17,190 nt of DNA, from positions 1 through 17,190 of the forward strand of contig JBAROU010000051.1 of NCBI GenBank assembly GCA_049642385.1. Direction: 5' to 3'. The DNA is from JBAROU01 sp049642385. GTDB taxonomy: Bacteria; Chloroflexota; Dehalococcoidia; DSTF01; RBG-16-68-14. Below, piece after piece: positions 1 to 7,730 of this stretch. A program made the position numbers and the translations under genes. How positions within the stretch are numbered: the first letter of the stretch is position 1; every line of letters starts with the position of its first letter. Below the pieces are notes generated by a model. That model searched no databases and had not been told where the DNA came from. It saw nothing but the letters and a program-made list of their open reading frames with translations.

Positions 1-2
1 CC

Positions 3-863
3 TCGTCCCACCAGCCGATCGCGCGCGACGAGTGGCGCGAAGCGCTGGGCGACGGGAAACGTGTCGCGGACTGGACCGCCTTCTTCGAGCGCGAGCTAGC
101 CGAGTCGCCGTGGCGCGACGTGCTGAATGTATGGGCGCTGCGGCTCGCGCCGGGGCTGGTCACCGCTGCGACGCACGGCGTCATCCGGACCGGGCACGCC
201 GTGCGCAGCCTCTCGCATGGTGAGACGCCCAGGCGGCTGCAAGAGCTGGCCGAAGGGCTTGCCTATTGGGCGGCGCGTTATCAGGTGCTGCCGGGCACAC
301 CGTCCGCCAACGGCTCGCTTGCGCCCAGCGAGGCGATCGAGTGCGTCGATCTCGTCCCAATCGAGCGGCAGGAGGCACGCGGCCTGATCACGGCGGGATT
401 ACGCCAGCTGAGCGACTTCGCGCCGTTCGCCAGCACGATCGATCTTGTAGACACGTCGGGCGATGCATCGCGGTTTATCTCTGACCTGACGGAGACGTTT
501 GCGGCGGTGTATCTAGCGAACGCCGGCGGTGGGCGCGTGATCCACTTCGTACACGCCGTGACGGGCCCGAGCGCACTGCGCCTGCTCGCTCCTCATCTGG
601 CTCCCGAGACGACGCGCTCGGCGATGCGTTACGCGTGGCAGGCGGCCGTAGGGCTCTACGCGGCGTTCGGGCGGAACCCGGCGGCTGCACCGGCAGAACC
701 TCCGGCGGGTTACGCTGATGACCTGATCGACCGTGCGATCGCGACGGGTGACGAACACGCGATCAAGTTCACCGAAGCGTGTCTACGGGAGCATGCGCTC
801 AACCCCAAGCCGGTCTACCTGATCGCGGCGCAGGATGCATCGACCCGGCTGAGTCGAAATTGA
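3..863 (+). CDS. Questin oxidase family protein (DUF4243-like), 5'-truncated by window edge
   Basis: The reading frame is open from the window edge to TGA 861-863, so the N-terminus lies outside. The visible ~286 residues include THGVIRTGHAVRSL (codons around 168-211) followed by LQELAEGLAYWAARYQ and, further on, VIHFVHAVTGPSALRLL. I recognise this pattern from the questin oxidase-like family (PF14027), in which conserved His residues recur in helical segments. Fungal members act on anthraquinones in secondary metabolism (Baeyer-Villiger-type ring opening). Bacterial members are mostly uncharacterised, so substrate and reaction cannot be stated here. No signal peptide or membrane segment is seen in the visible part. 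The internal ATG at 120 is not the start, because coding similarity continues upstream of it (IARDEWREALGDGKRVADW). Family assignment is from memory of the motif, not a search. Confidence 0.75.
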   Translation, partial: SSHQPIARDEWREALGDGKRVADWTAFFERELAESPWRDVLNVWALRLAPGLVTAATHGVIRTGHAVRSLSHGETPRRLQELAEGLAYWAARYQVLPGTPSANGSLAPSEAIECVDLVPIERQEARGLITAGLRQLSDFAPFASTIDLVDTSGDASRFISDLTETFAAVYLANAGGGRVIHFVHAVTGPSALRLLAPHLAPETTRSAMRYAWQAAVGLYAAFGRNPAAAPAEPPAGYADDLIDRAIATGDEHAIKFTEACLREHALNPKPVYLIAAQDASTRLSRN

Positions 864-1030
864 GGCATCGATTGAGATTGCTGCGCGCTCGCATCGAGGC
901 GAGGCGTTGCACGGCGACTTGGAGTAGGCCTGCGTCGCCGCATGCCGGCTGGCGGTGCGCTCGGCCGATGGGCGGCTGTGCTGGCGCTTGAACGGCCAGG
1001 AGTCGTATCTGGATAAGGTCAAGCTGACGT
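864..1030. other. Intergenic stretch with weak hairpin
   Basis: No gene is supported between the questin-oxidase-like stop and the next promoter. The only structure seen is an imperfect hairpin, GCGTCGCC (932-939) with GGCGGTGC (951-958), including two G-T pairs and an 11-nt loop. It has no T-run behind it, so its role as a terminator of the upstream gene is uncertain. Confidence 0.4.
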
Positions 1031-1059
1031 TTGCTGACGCGTTTCAATTGTGCTACACT
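1031..1059 (+). promoter_or_regulatory. Sigma70-type promoter of the RRM gene
   Basis: TTGCTG (1031-1036), exactly 17 nt, then TACACT (1054-1059), preceded by TGC, which makes an extended -10. The predicted transcript starts near 1066 and gives a leader of about 178 nt before the TTG start at 1244. Confidence 0.55.
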
Positions 1060-1065
1060 GCGCCA

Positions 1066-1243
1066 AACGATATTCCTCGTCATCGAACTGCCGCGAACGG
1101 CCTTTTCATTCGAAACGCGCTCGACGGCCAGGAATGCGATCGAATGGAGGTCGTCAGCTGCAGCCCGAGCGAGGACCTCTATCGTATACAAGCGCCTGTG
1201 CGGATACGCGAGCGCGAGCCGTCGAAGCAACAAGGAGGTTGTC
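1066..1243 (+). promoter_or_regulatory. Long 5' leader of the RRM gene
   Basis: About 178 nt lie between the predicted transcription start and the TTG start codon, with no supported ORF. The leader holds a 6-bp inverted repeat, GAGGTC (1147-1152) and GACCTC (1174-1179), enclosing CAGCTG/GCTGCAGC self-complementary segments. It ends in an AAGGAGG ribosome-binding site (1232-1238). Long structured leaders occur on several cold-inducible RNA-binding protein genes. That this one is regulatory is inference. Confidence 0.35.
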
Positions 1244-1507
1244 TTGACCACGCTCTTCGTCGGTAACCTGTCTCCGGAAATGACGGAGAACGATCTGCGC
1301 AATGTGTTCGAGGCGTACGGCAAGGTTTCCTCACTGCGTTACGTTTCACGGCGCGGGATCGCGTATGTCGATCTCGATCCGGATGCAGCTAATGCGGCCG
1401 TCGACGCGCTCAGAGGAGTGCAATTGAAGGGACGCACGATCGATGTGGTGTTGGACCAGGCGTCCGGCGGCAGGCCAGGAAGGCGCCGCGGCAAGGGCAG
1501 GCGATAG
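1244..1507 (+). CDS. Small single-RRM RNA-binding protein
   Basis: The start is TTG 1244, placed 5 nt after a strong GGAGG (1234-1238). The longer in-frame ATG at 1031 falls on the -35 box and is rejected. The 87-residue product is one RNA recognition motif: RNP2 is LFVGNL (residues 4-9) and RNP1 is RGIAYVDL (37-44), keeping the second-position aromatic (Tyr41) but with Ile and Leu in the other aromatic positions. The tail (from ~75) is Gly/Arg-rich (GRPGRRRGKGRR), a usual nonspecific RNA-binding extension. Size and layout match bacterial RRM proteins such as cyanobacterial Rbp proteins, some of which are cold-induced and act on RNA in the cytoplasm. The gene is monocistronic: its own promoter lies upstream and a hairpin follows the stop. 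The target RNA is unknown. Confidence 0.9.
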   Translation: MTTLFVGNLSPEMTENDLRNVFEAYGKVSSLRYVSRRGIAYVDLDPDAANAAVDALRGVQLKGRTIDVVLDQASGGRPGRRRGKGRR

Positions 1508-1524
1508 CCGCCCGCATGGGCGGC
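1507..1524 (+). terminator. Hairpin abutting the RRM stop codon
   Basis: A perfect 7-bp stem, GCCGCCC (1507-1513) and GGGCGGC (1518-1524), with loop GCAT, starts on the last base of the TAG stop. No T-tract follows, so it may be a weak terminator or a 3'-end stabiliser rather than a classic intrinsic terminator. Confidence 0.45.
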
Positions 1525-1621
1525 CAGCGTTACGCGCTGAAGGGGGCATGCTACGAAGCTGGTAGATCGGCGGCCGGGCAGCTCGGTCGCCTTTGTCGAC
1601 TCGACCTCACATGAGAACATC

Positions 1622-1948
1622 TTGCAGGTGGCGTGCGATGAGAACGGCGTTCTGCTGCTCGCCTATCATCTCTACGACGCGCGTGGTCAGCTAGCCGCGG
1701 AATCGGACGGCTTCGCGAAGCTCCCTGACGGCCTCACCATCTCCTGTGATGGCGGCGAGCAGCTCCTTCATGTGCCCCGCGAGCTCGATGCCCCGCTCCA
1801 ATATCGGTTGTACAACCCCAGCGGACTGCTCCTTACCTGGTCGGACGGGTCGCGCACGAAGATCTATCCGAACCTGCGTATGGAGGGTGTCGCGCGGGGA
1901 TGGGCGCTGCCGAGCTCCAACGGCAACGGGTCTTCGGCCACCAAGTAA
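1622..1948 (+). CDS. Hypothetical protein, start uncertain
   Basis: I do not recognise this protein. The 108-residue product from TTG 1622 is mixed hydrophobic/polar, probably beta-rich (VLLLAYHLYDARGQ, LQYRLYNPSGLLLTW), without signal peptide or membrane helix. It has a flexible Ser/Asn/Gly tail (SSNGNGSS). The frame is open upstream to a TGA at 1538-1540, and the extra sequence (KLVDRRPGSSVAFVDSTS) reads as plausible protein. The true start may be CTG 1559, about 12 nt after an AGGGGG purine run (1541-1546). The ATG at 1548 is in another frame and stops after five codons, so a frameshift or sequencing error near 1550-1565 is also possible. TTG 1622 has no clear ribosome-binding site. The gene is followed by the convergent oxidoreductase remnant. 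Confidence 0.55.
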   Translation: MQVACDENGVLLLAYHLYDARGQLAAESDGFAKLPDGLTISCDGGEQLLHVPRELDAPLQYRLYNPSGLLLTWSDGSRTKIYPNLRMEGVARGWALPSSNGNGSSATK

Positions 1949-1955
1949 CCCTAAC

Positions 1956-2096
1956 CTAATCGAAGCGGGAACTCGTCGCTGTCCAGCGCAGGACTCCTGA
2001 CCATGTAGGGTAGGCGTGGATCGTGTCGCCGACGTCGCGAACGTGCATTCCCGCGCGCATGGCGATCGCGACATCGTGGATCAACTCATCGGCGTT
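1956..2096 (-). pseudogene. C-terminal remnant of a pyridine-nucleotide-disulfide oxidoreductase
   Basis: Read on the minus strand, 2096 down to the TAG at 1958-1956 gives NADELIHDVAIAMRAG, then MHVRDVGDTIHAYPTWSGVL, then RWTATSSRFD and stop. This matches the end of the dimerisation domain of glutathione reductase/mercuric reductase/dihydrolipoamide dehydrogenase-type flavoproteins. There the pattern (A)xELIHE-x-ALAM-x-xGLTVRDL-x-DTIH-x-YPT-x-SE is highly conserved, and its His-x-x-Pro-Thr segment contributes to the active site. Only about 40-47 codons remain. Upstream on the same strand (2097-2152) the similarity stops abruptly, and the malic enzyme gene begins its 3' end at 2153. There is no start codon with a ribosome-binding site. 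It therefore looks like the leftover 3' end of a deleted gene. Confidence 0.72.
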
Positions 2097-2152
2097 CCTG
2101 CACAAGGGGCACAGGCTCTCCAGGTGTCGCTGAACTGGCTGCTGCGGGCAGG

Positions 2153-3610
<1,458 letters not shown>

Positions 3611-3646
3611 GGAACCGGGCTCCTTTCCTGAACCGAGAGTGGCTGT

Positions 3647-3652
3647 ATTATA
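3647..3652 (-). promoter_or_regulatory. Perfect TATAAT -10 box for the malic enzyme gene
   Basis: On the minus strand TATAAT occupies 3652-3647, putting the transcription start near 3640 and giving a ~30-nt leader that contains the AAAGGAG ribosome-binding site. No good -35 is visible at 16-18 nt (candidates such as CTGTTC are poor), so activation by a regulator is possible. Confidence 0.5.
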
Positions 3653-3784
3653 GCCAAACGCTCGCTAAGGAACAGGAAGATAGAAGTGTTTTAGAGGTGG
3701 CATTGTCGATCGCTATCGCTCCACTCATGACGCGACGCGGCTAGCGGCGTAAACAAGCGCGCGGATGTTTTCCAACCGAGCGTA

Positions 3785-3818
3785 TGCTAAACTGCGATTG
3801 GCCCGCCTTGCGGGCCGA
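3785..3818 (+). promoter_or_regulatory. Extended -10 promoter and 5'-terminal hairpin of the ferredoxin operon
   Basis: TGC followed by TAAACT (3788-3793) forms an extended -10 with no recognisable -35. The predicted start (3799-3801) falls on the first bases of a hairpin: TTGGCCCGC (3798-3806) pairs with GCGGGCCGA (3810-3818) around loop CTT, seven Watson-Crick pairs plus a T-G and a T-A at the base. The ATG follows 10 nt after the stem, with no Shine-Dalgarno sequence. Confidence 0.4.
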
Positions 3819-3827
3819 ATTGTACTT

Positions 3828-4184
3828 ATGGCTAAGCTGAGAATCAGGCCGCTCGGTATCGAGATCGATGTTTCTGACGGCGAGACCATCATGAGCGCCG
3901 CGCAGGCGCGCGGCTATTACTGGCCAACCACCTGCGGCGGCGAAGGGCGTTGCACCACGTGCGCATGCATCATCGTAAGTGGCGCGGAGCACCTCTCACC
4001 GCGCGGGCGGTCGGAGGAGCGGGTGCTCGTTGAGGAGCGCGGCCCGTCGGTCCTCCAGCGGCCGGTACGGCTGGCCTGCCAGACGCAGGTCCACGGCGGT
4101 GAGGTCGAGGTCGAGAAGCCCGGCGTGCGCCTGCCGCTTTCGCCAAGCGGCTCGCCGGTCAGCATGTCGGAGCCGGAGGAGTAG
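3828..4184 (+). CDS. [2Fe-2S] ferredoxin, adrenodoxin-like cysteine spacing
   Basis: This is a soluble one-electron carrier. The 118-residue product begins MAKLRIRPLGIEIDV, the usual beta-grasp start of a [2Fe-2S] ferredoxin. Cluster ligands are Cys36, Cys42, Cys45 (CGGEGRCTTC) and Cys84 (RLACQT). The first gap is five residues, as in adrenodoxin/Isc-type ferredoxins, not four as in plant-type ones. An extra Cys47 lies next to the cluster loop. After Cys84 a charged/Pro-rich tail of about 34 residues (VEVEKPGVRLPLSPSG) extends beyond the core. ATG 3828 is chosen because family similarity starts there. The in-frame ATG at 3765 lies upstream of the predicted promoter -10. The gene is followed after 3 nt by a second ferredoxin, so the two are co-transcribed. 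The redox partner is unknown. Confidence 0.88.
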   Translation: MAKLRIRPLGIEIDVSDGETIMSAAQARGYYWPTTCGGEGRCTTCACIIVSGAEHLSPRGRSEERVLVEERGPSVLQRPVRLACQTQVHGGEVEVEKPGVRLPLSPSGSPVSMSEPEE

Positions 4185-4187
4185 GGG

Positions 4188-4478
4188 ATGACCTACGTCA
4201 TCACCGAACCGTGTATCGGCGTGAAGGACGCATCCTGCGTCGATGTCTGTCCCGTCGATTGTATCCACTCCAGCGACGATGACCAGCAGTTCTACATCGA
4301 CCCGGAGGTGTGCATCGACTGTGCTGCCTGCGAGACGGTCTGTCCCGTGAGCGCGATCTTCTACGAGGAGGACGTGCCGGAGGAGTGGAAGCCCTTCACC
4401 GACATCAACAAAGACTACTTCCAGGCCAAGACCGACGAAGAGCGCCACGCGTTCCGCACCCGCGCTCAGCGGCACTGA
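4188..4478 (+). CDS. fdxA: 7Fe-type ferredoxin ([3Fe-4S]/[4Fe-4S])
   Basis: This is a low-potential electron carrier of 96 residues. Cysteines are C9, C17, C21, C25 (CIGVKDASCVDVCPVDCI) and C42, C45, C48, C52 (CIDCAACETVCP). By analogy with Azotobacter ferredoxin I, C9, C17 and C52 would hold a [3Fe-4S] cluster, and C21, C42, C45 and C48 a [4Fe-4S] cluster, with C25 free. The C-terminal part (DVPEEWKPFTDINKDYF) matches the helical extension of FdxA-type ferredoxins. ATG 4188 is preceded by GGAGGA (4175-4180), which overlaps the end of the upstream ferredoxin gene. The 3-nt gap indicates translational coupling. Pairing of two different ferredoxins suggests service to one redox process, but no oxidoreductase lies beside them, so the partner is not known. 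Confidence 0.93.
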   Translation: MTYVITEPCIGVKDASCVDVCPVDCIHSSDDDQQFYIDPEVCIDCAACETVCPVSAIFYEEDVPEEWKPFTDINKDYFQAKTDEERHAFRTRAQRH

Positions 4479-4529
4479 CCCTGCGACAGCGATCGAGTAC
4501 AATGTGGCCGCCCGCCCTCGGCGGGCCAC
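4475..4529 (+). promoter_or_regulatory. Promoter of the CoA-transferase gene with hairpin at predicted +1
   Basis: CTGACC (4475-4480), 17 nt, then TACAAT (4498-4503); the -35 overlaps the TGA of the 7Fe ferredoxin. The predicted transcription start (~4510) coincides with a GC hairpin, CCCGCC (4511-4516), loop CTC, GGCGGG (4520-4525). It can extend through GTGG/CCAC (4504-4507 and 4526-4529) with a 3-nt bulge. The same hairpin could also stop readthrough from the ferredoxins. Confidence 0.5.
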
Positions 4530-4560
4530 TGCGCTTCTTAGCATGCCAACGGAGGAACCT

Positions 4561-5724
4561 ATGCTGCCGCTCGATGACGTCCGGATCCTCGATCTCTCTC
4601 GACTCGCGCCCGGCCCGTTCTGCACGATGCTGCTGGGCGATCTGGGCGCCGATGTCCTGCTGATCGAGCCGCCGCCGGACAGTCGCGCGGGGCAGGCGCC
4701 GGGCATGGGAGATTCGGCGCACAACGCGCTCGCACGCAACAAGCGCAGCATCATCCTCAATCTGCGCGACGAGGAAGCGCGCAGCGTCTTCTACAAGCTC
4801 GCCGACTCGGCCGATGTTGTGCTGGAGGGGTTCCGGCCGGGAGTCGTGAAGCGCCTGGGTGTTGACTATGACACGCTCAAGGAGAAGAATCCGTGCCTGA
4901 TCTACTGCTCGCTCTCCGGCTACGGGCAGACGGGCCCCTATTCGAACCTGGTCGGGCACGACATCAACTACATCTCCATTGGCGGGGCGCTGGGCATGAT
5001 CGGCTGGCCCGACCAACCGCCCGCGATCCCGATGAACGTCATCGCCGATTTCGCCGGCGGCGGGCTCCACTCTGCGTACGCGATCCTGGCGGCGCTGCAC
5101 GCGCGCGAGCGGACCGGTCGCGGGCAGTACATCGATTGTGCGATGTCGGACGGGGTGCTCTACCTGCTCGCGCAGTCGATCAGTGGCTACTTCGGGGGAG
5201 GGCGGGCGCCCGGGCCGGGGAACACCATCCTGAACGGATCAGCGCCTAACTACAACGTCTATCAGTGCAGTGATGGTGGGTGGATCAGCCTCGGTAGCCT
5301 TGAGCCGCACTTCTGGGCGAACCTGTGCAAGGCGACTGGTCGCGAGGACTTCGTCCCGCATCAGTACGACTCGGCCAAGCGCGACGAGATATTCGAGCAC
5401 TTCCGCACTCAGTTCAAGACCAAGACACGCGATCAGTGGTTCGAGATTCTCAAGCAAACCGACATCTGCGCCGCGCCGGTCTACTCACTTGACGAGGCGC
5501 TGAACGACCCGCACAACCGCGCGCGCAGCATGGTGGTCGAGATTGACCATCCACAGGCGGGCAAGATCCAGCAAGTGGGCGTGGGTACCAAGCTCTCCGA
5601 CACGCCGGGCTCAGTACGAACGCTCGCGCCGTCGCCCGGTCAGCACACCGACGAAGTGCTCGCGTCGCTCGACTTCGATGCCGAGGCCATCGCCTCGCTC
5701 CGTGAGCGCGGCGTCGTCGCGTAA
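4561..5724 (+). CDS. CaiB/BaiF family (class III) CoA-transferase
   Basis: The protein moves coenzyme A between carboxylic acids through a covalent aspartyl-CoA intermediate and probably acts as a dimer in the cytoplasm. Features of the 387-residue protein: N-terminal VRILDLSRLAPGPFCTMLLGDLGADV (typical opening), the RNKRSIILNL segment, and catalytic Asp163 in MNVIADFAGGG. Downstream come ERTGRGQYIDCAMSDGV and a small C-terminal domain with PVYSLDEALNDPHNRAR. ATG 4561 has GGAGG 5 nt upstream, so in-frame starts at 4504 (GTG) and 4543 (ATG) are less likely. The family covers carnitine, bile acid, formyl/oxalyl, succinyl, mesaconyl and racemase (2-methylacyl-CoA) activities. The substrate cannot be assigned. 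Its stop is separated by one base from the convergent MFS gene. Confidence 0.93.
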   Translation: MLPLDDVRILDLSRLAPGPFCTMLLGDLGADVLLIEPPPDSRAGQAPGMGDSAHNALARNKRSIILNLRDEEARSVFYKLADSADVVLEGFRPGVVKRLGVDYDTLKEKNPCLIYCSLSGYGQTGPYSNLVGHDINYISIGGALGMIGWPDQPPAIPMNVIADFAGGGLHSAYAILAALHARERTGRGQYIDCAMSDGVLYLLAQSISGYFGGGRAPGPGNTILNGSAPNYNVYQCSDGGWISLGSLEPHFWANLCKATGREDFVPHQYDSAKRDEIFEHFRTQFKTKTRDQWFEILKQTDICAAPVYSLDEALNDPHNRARSMVVEIDHPQAGKIQQVGVGTKLSDTPGSVRTLAPSPGQHTDEVLASLDFDAEAIASLRERGVVA

Positions 5725-5725
5725 T

Positions 5726-6958
5726 CTACGTCTCGGCAACCGCGACGAGCTGGTCGCCGCTCGCATCGGCGCGTAACCAGAGCAGCAGCGCGATAGGTAT
5801 TGTGACGCTCGCGACGCCTGCCGTTACGAGGAACGCAATCGGCAGTGATGACGAGTCCGCGATTGCGCCGAGCGATGGTACGAGCAGGGCGATCCAGAGG
5901 CTGACCAGCATCGTCCGCAAAGAGAGGATCGTCGCCCGATGGCTGCTCGGGATGCGCTGATTGAGGTAGTTCTCGGCCGTGGGCATCAGAAGATTGTTAA
6001 TGAACGCCAGGATCGGGAAGGCAGCGAAGGCAAAGACTGCGTCCCACGTTCCCAGCAAGAGATAGCTGCCAAGCAGGATCGCCGGCGCGATGATGAACGC
6101 GCCCCGCGGGCCCATGACCGTTGTCACCCGATAGGCGACCAGCGCGCCGATGATGGCTGTAACCTGGGCGGGTGTGACGAGGAAGCCGATCAGTCTTAAC
6201 TCGACGTCGTGCCCGGTGAGGAAGGGCTGCATGAAGAGGATCGGTCCAAACGTGCACGCGGTAACGAGCGACGATAACAGGAGCATCGTGCGTACGGCGG
6301 GCAGGCGGAGCGCCGTGGCGGCGCTTTCAAAGAGGAGGGCTCCGTAGCCGGGGCGGACCCCACCTTCGGGAAGCGGCGGCTCGCGCATCGTCAGCGCGAC
6401 GAACACGGCGGGCGCTGCGATCGCCGCGCTCAGCAACACCGGAGTCGATAGGTCGGTCGCTGCGGCAATCGGTGCGCCGGCCAGGCCGCCCGCCAGTGCG
6501 CCGAGCGAGAAGAGCGCAGCCAGGCGCCCTGCCGACGCTTGGAAGTCGCGCTCTCGTCCCAGCTCCTTCAGGCTCTCGAAGAGCAACGCGTGCTCCGCGC
6601 CGGAGAGAAACGCCACGCCGAATCCCCATGCGCCATAGGAGAGCAAGATCACGGGGTAAGTCGTCGCCATGCCGAAGACGAAGACCGCCAGTGTGATGCA
6701 GCTGGCGCCTAGCACGAGCGAAACCTTGCGTCCGTGGCGGTCGGCTATGGCGCCGGTGGGCACCTCCGCGACGACCGCAGTTACCCAGAACACCGCTTCC
6801 AGGATGGTCACCTGCGTGAGCGAGAAGCCGCGCAGGTCTTGCAGGTAGATCACCCAGATCGACCACCAGAGCTGGAAGTTCATCAGGAAATGGAAGAAGT
6901 ACAGTTTCCAGACGTTGGCCTGGTAGGTGCGCCGGTCTTCGGAAGTAAGCGCAGGCAT
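5726..6958 (-). CDS. MFS transporter, drug/solute efflux-like
   Basis: This is a 410-residue integral membrane protein with about 12 hydrophobic segments, the normal major facilitator length. The cytoplasmic loop-2 signature GAIADRHGRK (residues 69-78, motif A) is intact. Aromatic helix 1 (YFFHFLMNFQLWWSIWVIYL) carries no signal peptide. The mid-protein break between the two six-helix bundles is the MREPPLPEGGVRPGYG loop. The aromatic first helix and short loops resemble proton-coupled exporters and sugar-efflux relatives. The substrate is unknown. ATG 6958 lacks a clear ribosome-binding site. The gene lies 71 nt downstream of the Yip1 gene on the same strand and is probably read from the same promoter. 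It converges with the CoA-transferase across a single base. Confidence 0.9.
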   Translation of the reverse strand: MPALTSEDRRTYQANVWKLYFFHFLMNFQLWWSIWVIYLQDLRGFSLTQVTILEAVFWVTAVVAEVPTGAIADRHGRKVSLVLGASCITLAVFVFGMATTYPVILLSYGAWGFGVAFLSGAEHALLFESLKELGRERDFQASAGRLAALFSLGALAGGLAGAPIAAATDLSTPVLLSAAIAAPAVFVALTMREPPLPEGGVRPGYGALLFESAATALRLPAVRTMLLLSSLVTACTFGPILFMQPFLTGHDVELRLIGFLVTPAQVTAIIGALVAYRVTTVMGPRGAFIIAPAILLGSYLLLGTWDAVFAFAAFPILAFINNLLMPTAENYLNQRIPSSHRATILSLRTMLVSLWIALLVPSLGAIADSSSLPIAFLVTAGVASVTIPIALLLWLRADASGDQLVAVAET

Positions 6959-7029
6959 CTGGGCTGGCTGCGAAGCGTCAGCCTAGTTGGCTGGCGAACA
7001 TCGGTAGAGCTTGCTCACTGGCGCCGAGG

Positions 7030-7653
7030 TCAGTAACTGTAGTTGACGATTTCGGCTGGAACGTCGAAGAGGAAAAAGCCAGGGGCGAGCCAGGTATCTC
7101 TGCTCACAAGGAGGCCGAGGACGATCGCCCACACGGCGAAGCCGACGACGTTGGCTACCAGGACTCTCGCCGGGTCCGCCGTCGTTGTGCTTTGCACAGC
7201 GATGGTTGTCAGCCCAAAGAAGAACGCCAGCGAAGCGAGCCCGATGCCCAGGTCGACACCAGGGATGAACATCGCGACGGAGAGAGCGAGAGGAGCGGCG
7301 GCCATGCCCATGGTGCGCAGCATCTGCTGCCAGTCCGCGTCTTCTCGAAACACCTGCGACAGCACGACCCAGGTGATCAGCAGCCAGACGATCCATAGGG
7401 CAACCGAGAAGAGGCTGCCCAGGATGACCGACTGGAGGAACAGCTTGCCCGTGTCAGGGTAGTCCTGGATCACCCACCACAACCAGCCTCCGATGCCAGC
7501 GAGGAACGTCGATATGACAAGCACCGCGACCGCGGGTGCCGTCGCGGCTGGATCCTGGCGCACCTCGTCGAAGACGGAGGTATCGAGCCGGATCAGGCGT
7601 TGCATGCGCTCCACGAAGATACCGAGGTCCAGGCGGGGTTCCATTGGCATCAT
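7030..7653 (-). CDS. Yip1-domain integral membrane protein
   Basis: The 207-residue protein has a polar N-terminal ~40 residues (LGIFVERMQRLIRLDTSVFDEV) followed by about five hydrophobic helices. These include VAVLVISTFLAGIGGWLWWV, a VILGSLFSVALWIVWLLITW stretch and the C-terminal FAVWAIVLGLL. A short amphipathic lead-in, a DP-containing turn (RQDPAAT) and this helix pattern with a final unstructured tail are typical of bacterial Yip1-domain proteins (PF04893), whose function is generally unknown. The first of two adjacent ATGs (7653) is preceded by AAGGGAG with a 7-nt spacer. The gene has its own promoter overlapping the end of rsmG. The MFS gene follows after 71 nt, suggesting a two-gene unit of membrane proteins. 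Confidence 0.8.
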   Translation of the reverse strand: MMPMEPRLDLGIFVERMQRLIRLDTSVFDEVRQDPAATAPAVAVLVISTFLAGIGGWLWWVIQDYPDTGKLFLQSVILGSLFSVALWIVWLLITWVVLSQVFREDADWQQMLRTMGMAAAPLALSVAMFIPGVDLGIGLASLAFFFGLTTIAVQSTTTADPARVLVANVVGFAVWAIVLGLLVSRDTWLAPGFFLFDVPAEIVNYSY

Positions 7654-7699
7654 GACGCTACTCCCTTAGCTACCGCCGTTCGTCGGCTGGGTTGTGCGT

Positions 7700-7728
7700 A
7701 GTATATGCGTGACAGTTCGTCCGGTAAA
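7700..7728 (-). promoter_or_regulatory. Promoter of the Yip1-MFS unit
   Basis: On the minus strand TTTACC (7728-7723), 17 nt, then TATACT (7705-7700); predicted start near 7693 and a leader of about 40 nt with an AAGGGAG ribosome-binding site. It sits immediately after the rsmG stop codon. Confidence 0.5.
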
Positions 7729-7730
7729 GG

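Noticed and set aside
799..1323. Minus-strand ORF of 174 codons over the RRM leader
   Set aside because: It overlaps the end of the questin-oxidase-like gene, the RRM promoter and the RRM coding region; no ribosome-binding site and no recognisable motif.
3996..5100. Two long overlapping minus-strand ORFs opposite the ferredoxins and CoA-transferase
   Set aside because: They lie antisense to recognised Fe-S and CoA-transferase genes; Arg-rich translations without family features reflect high-GC shadow frames.
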